Part shown: piece after piece, positions 58,870 to 61,167 of the stretch
Layout: each line of letters starts with the position of its first letter
Position numbering within the stretch: the stretch's first letter is position 1
From: Vicinamibacteria bacterium
GTDB taxonomy: Bacteria > Acidobacteriota > Vicinamibacteria > Fen-336
Length of the DNA: 61,167 nt
NCBI GenBank assembly: GCA_023701125.1
Contig: JAMPXO010000013.1
Coordinates: 1 to 61,167 of the forward strand
Reading direction: 5' to 3'
The notes under the pieces: model-generated
Told to the model about the DNA's origin: nothing
Database searches by the model: none
What the model saw: the letters and a program-made list of their open reading frames with translations, nothing else
Position numbers and translations under genes: made by a program

Positions 58870-59700
58870 CTACTCGCCTCCTCCCGATTTCTTGTAATCG
58901 CGGTATTCCTGCCAGAGCTTGTCGCGCAGCGCCGGGTCCTTCTCGCTCATCGCGGCTTCACGCAACTGGCGGGCGACCACGTCGTCGTCGCGGCCGTCGC
59001 CCACGTCGGGCGGGACGCCTGCGGGTACGACGACCGGTGCGCCCTCCGGCGGAGTCGACGGCCCACCGCCCTCCGCGCCGCCCGCGCTCGGCCGGGGTGT
59101 GCCGCTGGACGATCCGCCGCCGCGGGCGCCACCACGTTCCGCGTTCTCGCCCTTCTCGCCGGCGTCGGCTCGCTCGCCGGGCTTGCCCGCGCCGCCCGCG
59201 CCCTCGCGCTCCGCGCGGCTCGCTCCCGTGCGCCCCGGGTCGGTCCGACTGACCCCGGGCTTGCCCGCGCCGTCGGCCGCGGTCTCCGCCGTTGCGGCCT
59301 CCTTCTCGGCCTCCGCGGTCGCTGCCGCTGCGGCGCCTTCGGCTTCGCGCTTCGCGGCCAGCACCTCCTGCTCGCGAGCCAGGGTGGCGTCGAACTTCGA
59401 CAGCGACTCGTTCAGGTCGCGATCGAGCGCCTCACCGCGCTCCTGGGGCGTGCGCGCGGACCCGGGCAGCGCACCCCCCGCGGAGCCCGGCTGGCCCTGC
59501 GGCGATTCTTCGCCTGTGGCCGCAGAACTCGCCGAAGAGCCGGAGCCCGCGGAGGACGACGCGCCGGAACCGGAGCCCGAGTTCGGAGGCGGCGGCGCCG
59601 ACGGCAGGGACGGGGGCGCCTGCTGTGAGCTCGCGCAACCGAACAGGAGTGCCAGCGGCATCACGCACGTCATCAATTGCCGCCCGTGGAGCCGCTGCAT
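58870..59700 (-). CDS. Lipoprotein with a long low-complexity region, first gene of the operon
   Basis: A 276-residue lipoprotein. The lipobox LLFGC puts the lipid Cys at residue 22. Ser/Gly/Pro/Glu-rich disordered sequence follows (about 25-225), interrupted by a helix (REQEVLAAKREAEG), and a conserved-looking C-terminal segment (VVARQLREAAMSEKDPALRD, LWQEYRDYKKSGGG). That end may bind the other complex members while the linker spans the periplasm. GAGAGG lies 6 bases before the ATG at 59700, and a TAGAAT -10-like box at 59723-59718. Confidence 0.75.
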   Translation of the reverse strand: MQRLHGRQLMTCVMPLALLFGCASSQQAPPSLPSAPPPPNSGSGSGASSSAGSGSSASSAATGEESPQGQPGSAGGALPGSARTPQERGEALDRDLNESLSKFDATLAREQEVLAAKREAEGAAAAATAEAEKEAATAETAADGAGKPGVSRTDPGRTGASRAEREGAGGAGKPGERADAGEKGENAERGGARGGGSSSGTPRPSAGGAEGGGPSTPPEGAPVVVPAGVPPDVGDGRDDDVVARQLREAAMSEKDPALRDKLWQEYRDYKKSGGGE

Positions 59701-59717
59701 GGGGTGCCTCTCGGCCC

Positions 59718-59877
59718 ATTCTAAGCAAGCGCGTTGCCAGCGGGGAGAGTCGCGCCGGGCGCGGGCGGCCGTGCCTCGCGGGCAGCCATCGTCTCCCGGC
59801 GCGGACACTGGAGCGTCCCGCCCGGGCGACGCGACGCGGGCCTGCGGGGCGCGATCAAATTTGGGAACTGTGTTCCA
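59718..59877 (-). promoter_or_regulatory. Upstream region of the nine-gene operon
   Basis: TAGAAT (59723-59718 on the minus strand) is a five-of-six match to the -10 and would start transcription about 10 bases before the ribosome site. Further upstream an AT-rich patch holds the dyad GGAAC-TGT-GTTCC (about 59864-59876), a possible regulator site. No clear -35 is seen. Confidence 0.4.
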
Positions 59878-59899
59878 CGTCACATCGCCGGCGCGGGCT

Positions 59900-61030
59900 C
59901 TACGCGGCGCGCACCTTGGCCAGCGCCGAGTCCCACAGGAAGCGAGGCAGCGCGCGCAGCAGGCGGCGTTTGAGGCCGACGTAGCCCTGGTCGCCGAGCA
60001 CGAGGTCGCCGAGCACGTCGCGGATCGCGGCGCTGCGCCCGGCATAGCGCACCATGCGCCTGGCGTAGCCGGGCGCGTAGAAGCGGTCGAACAGGCGGGC
60101 CGCGGCCAGCAGCTCGTGGCCGAAGTCGGCCAGTGCGCGCGCCGGAAACCCGACGGGCGAGCCCGTCTCGCGCAACGTCTCGGCCAGCAGCCGCGCCGAG
60201 CGCAGGGCGTAGTAGAGGCCCTCGCCGGTGATCGGGTCCGCCAGCGCGCCGGCGTCGCCGATCAGCGCCCAGCGCGGCCCGGCCAGCTCGAGGATCGACG
60301 CGGGATCGGTCGAAGGCGACGGGATGGTGTGGCCGTAGCGGGAGGCGCCGGGCGCGAGGCCGGGGTAGTCGCGGCGGACCTCGGCCTCGAGCCGCGCCAG
60401 CAGGTCGCGGGTGCCGAAGCGACGCAGCGGCGCGCCGACGCCGATCGCGACGTGGTCGCGGCGGGGGAACAGCCACAGGTAGCCCGCCACACCCGGCAGG
60501 AAGCGCACGACCATCTCGGAGTCGCCCGCGGCGTACCAGCCGGCGGCGACGAAACGGCGCTCGGTCGGCGTCGGCTGCAGGAGCGTGCGGCGCACGAGGC
60601 TGTTCGCGCCATCCGCGCCGACGATCACGTCGAAGTGCATCCGCTCGCCGCGCGCCGTGCGCAGGCCGCCGCTGGCGTCGACCTCGACGACCCGTTCCTC
60701 GCGGTGCACGGCGCCCGCATCGATCGCCCGGCGCAGCAGCCAGGCGTCGAACTCGCGGCGCGAGACGATCGCCACGGGCCGCTCGAGCCCGACCCGCACG
60801 CTCTCGCCCGCGCCCGACTCCAGCAGGCAGGTGGAGAGGAAACGCGCGGGCATCGGGTCGGACGCCGGCGCCGCCGGGACCTCGGCCAGCGCCTTGGCGG
60901 TGAGCCCGCCGCCACACGGCTTCTCGCGCGGGTGCGACGGGTCGAAGACGACGACCTGCGCACCGTCCCTCGCGGCGGCTTCCGCGAGGCGCGAGCCCGC
61001 GGGCCCGGCGCCGACGATCGCCAGCCTCAA
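59900..61030 (-). CDS. Geranylgeranyl reductase-family FAD oxidoreductase
   Basis: A 376-residue flavoprotein. FAD-binding motifs: RLAIVGAGPAGSRLAEAAA (GxGxxG), PCGGGLTAKAL (family Cys loop), SRREFDAWLLRRA, VIVGADGANSLVRRTL and LIGDAGALADPITGEGLYYAL. The family reduces prenyl double bonds of lipids or quinone side chains. The start is TTG at 61030, exactly where homologues begin; the sequence upstream is repeat copy C, with no good ribosome site, and the frame stays open through it to the window edge. Either the repeat was inserted at the start or the true start lies further out. Confidence 0.83.
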   Translation of the reverse strand: MRLAIVGAGPAGSRLAEAAARDGAQVVVFDPSHPREKPCGGGLTAKALAEVPAAPASDPMPARFLSTCLLESGAGESVRVGLERPVAIVSRREFDAWLLRRAIDAGAVHREERVVEVDASGGLRTARGERMHFDVIVGADGANSLVRRTLLQPTPTERRFVAAGWYAAGDSEMVVRFLPGVAGYLWLFPRRDHVAIGVGAPLRRFGTRDLLARLEAEVRRDYPGLAPGASRYGHTIPSPSTDPASILELAGPRWALIGDAGALADPITGEGLYYALRSARLLAETLRETGSPVGFPARALADFGHELLAAARLFDRFYAPGYARRMVRYAGRSAAIRDVLGDLVLGDQGYVGLKRRLLRALPRFLWDSALAKVRAA

Positions 61031-61035
61031 GGCCT

Positions 61036-61120
61036 GGGGGCTTGGGGGCGGAGGAGCTCCGTTCGCGACGTAGCCCCCAAGGGACCGGAGACGGGCTCCG
61101 CCCGGCCCCGGAACCCGACA
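61036..61120 (+). repeat. Two-hairpin palindromic repeat, copy C
   Basis: Hairpin 1: CTTGGGGGC (61041-61049) with GCCCCCAAG (61073-61081), a perfect 9-bp stem. Hairpin 2: CCGGAGACGGG (61085-61095) with CCCGGCCCCGG (61101-61111), loop CTCCG. It abuts the start codon of the geranylgeranyl reductase-family gene. Confidence 0.88.
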
Positions 61121-61124
61121 AGGG

Positions 61125-61167
61125 CTTGGGGGCGGAGGAGCTCCGTTCGCGACGTAGCCCCCAAGGG
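61125..61167 (+). repeat. Two-hairpin palindromic repeat, copy D, cut by the window end
   Basis: The final 43 bases are identical to 61041-61083 in copy C, in tandem with an 84-bp period. The window stops after hairpin 1. A tandem array of this unit would explain why the sequence ends here. Confidence 0.88.

Noticed and set aside
59864-59876. GGAAC-TGT-GTTCC as a LexA/SOS box
   Set aside because: The half-sites GAAC/GTTC are 3 bases apart instead of the 4 of Gram-positive-type SOS boxes, and the operon has no repair genes. Kept only as a generic dyad.
61036-61167. CRISPR array at the right end
   Set aside because: Only two units with an 84-bp period, no short spacers, and the whole unit, not just a repeat, is conserved.

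Overview
The window is 61 kb of very GC-rich, densely packed bacterial DNA. Runs of genes overlap by 1-4 bases (GTGA, ATGA and TGATG junctions) and GTG/TTG starts are frequent. A TonB-dependent receptor, a lipoprotein, ExbB-like proteins and many exported enzymes indicate a Gram-negative. A sortilin-like VPS10 protein, a GH109 enzyme, LTA4H-type M1 and M28 peptidases and a TldD/PmbA pair with a Tat-like leader would fit Acidobacteriota or a neighbouring phylum, but nothing here fixes the taxon. No rRNA, tRNA, CRISPR array or transposase was seen. Both ends lie in one repeat family, so the window is probably a whole contig broken at repeats; the 49-base poly-C at the left edge is probably a sequencing artefact.

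Layout. 0-10.3 kb: metal-related and exported functions (His-rich TonB receptor with a small Cys protein, PhoD-like phosphatase, two glycosyltransferases with a DUF2304 protein, DmeF-like Co/Ni efflux, M28 peptidase), a rhodanese read through an in-frame UGA, and a PTP-like protein. 10.3-21.7 kb: YwiC-like protein, VPS10 protein, GH109 enzyme, an MBOAT/AlgJ O-acylation pair and a large MFS-spermidine-synthase fusion. 21.7-22.9 kb: a higBA module flanked by a 59-bp direct repeat of the preceding gene's 3' end. 22.9-31.1 kb: TldD, PmbA, M1 aminopeptidase, an unknown protein, pyruvate kinase. 31.1-32.9 kb: two divergent toxin-antitoxin-like pairs (AbiEii-like and MazF-like). 34.5-43.6 kb: a partial complex I operon, nuoA-nuoEF(fused)-HJKLMN, behind a near-consensus promoter and lacking B, C, D, G and I. 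43.6-49.4 kb: M23 peptidase, selA, three little-known genes and purH.

49.5-59.7 kb is the most unusual part. Nine tightly coupled genes on the minus strand encode a lipoprotein, an exported protein, a TPR-like membrane protein, an FHA-TM-PEGA-SUMF1 protein, a 55-residue membrane protein, a MotA/TolQ/ExbB-type channel, an Hsp70/actin-like protein with a C-terminal FHA-like domain, and two VWA proteins. Both VWA proteins carry one N-terminal membrane helix with an Asp placed as in ExbD/TolR (FLDCICCGFGA). I infer a proton-driven envelope machine in which two different VWA proteins replace ExbD/MotB.

Two other results stand out. The rhodanese gene continues in frame past UGA with the family's C-terminal motifs, has a good bacterial SECIS hairpin, and shares the window with selA, so it is very probably a selenoprotein. 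An approximately 84-89 bp two-hairpin repeat occurs about five times, with compensatory base changes in one stem, and one copy is embedded in frame in the Hsp70-like gene.
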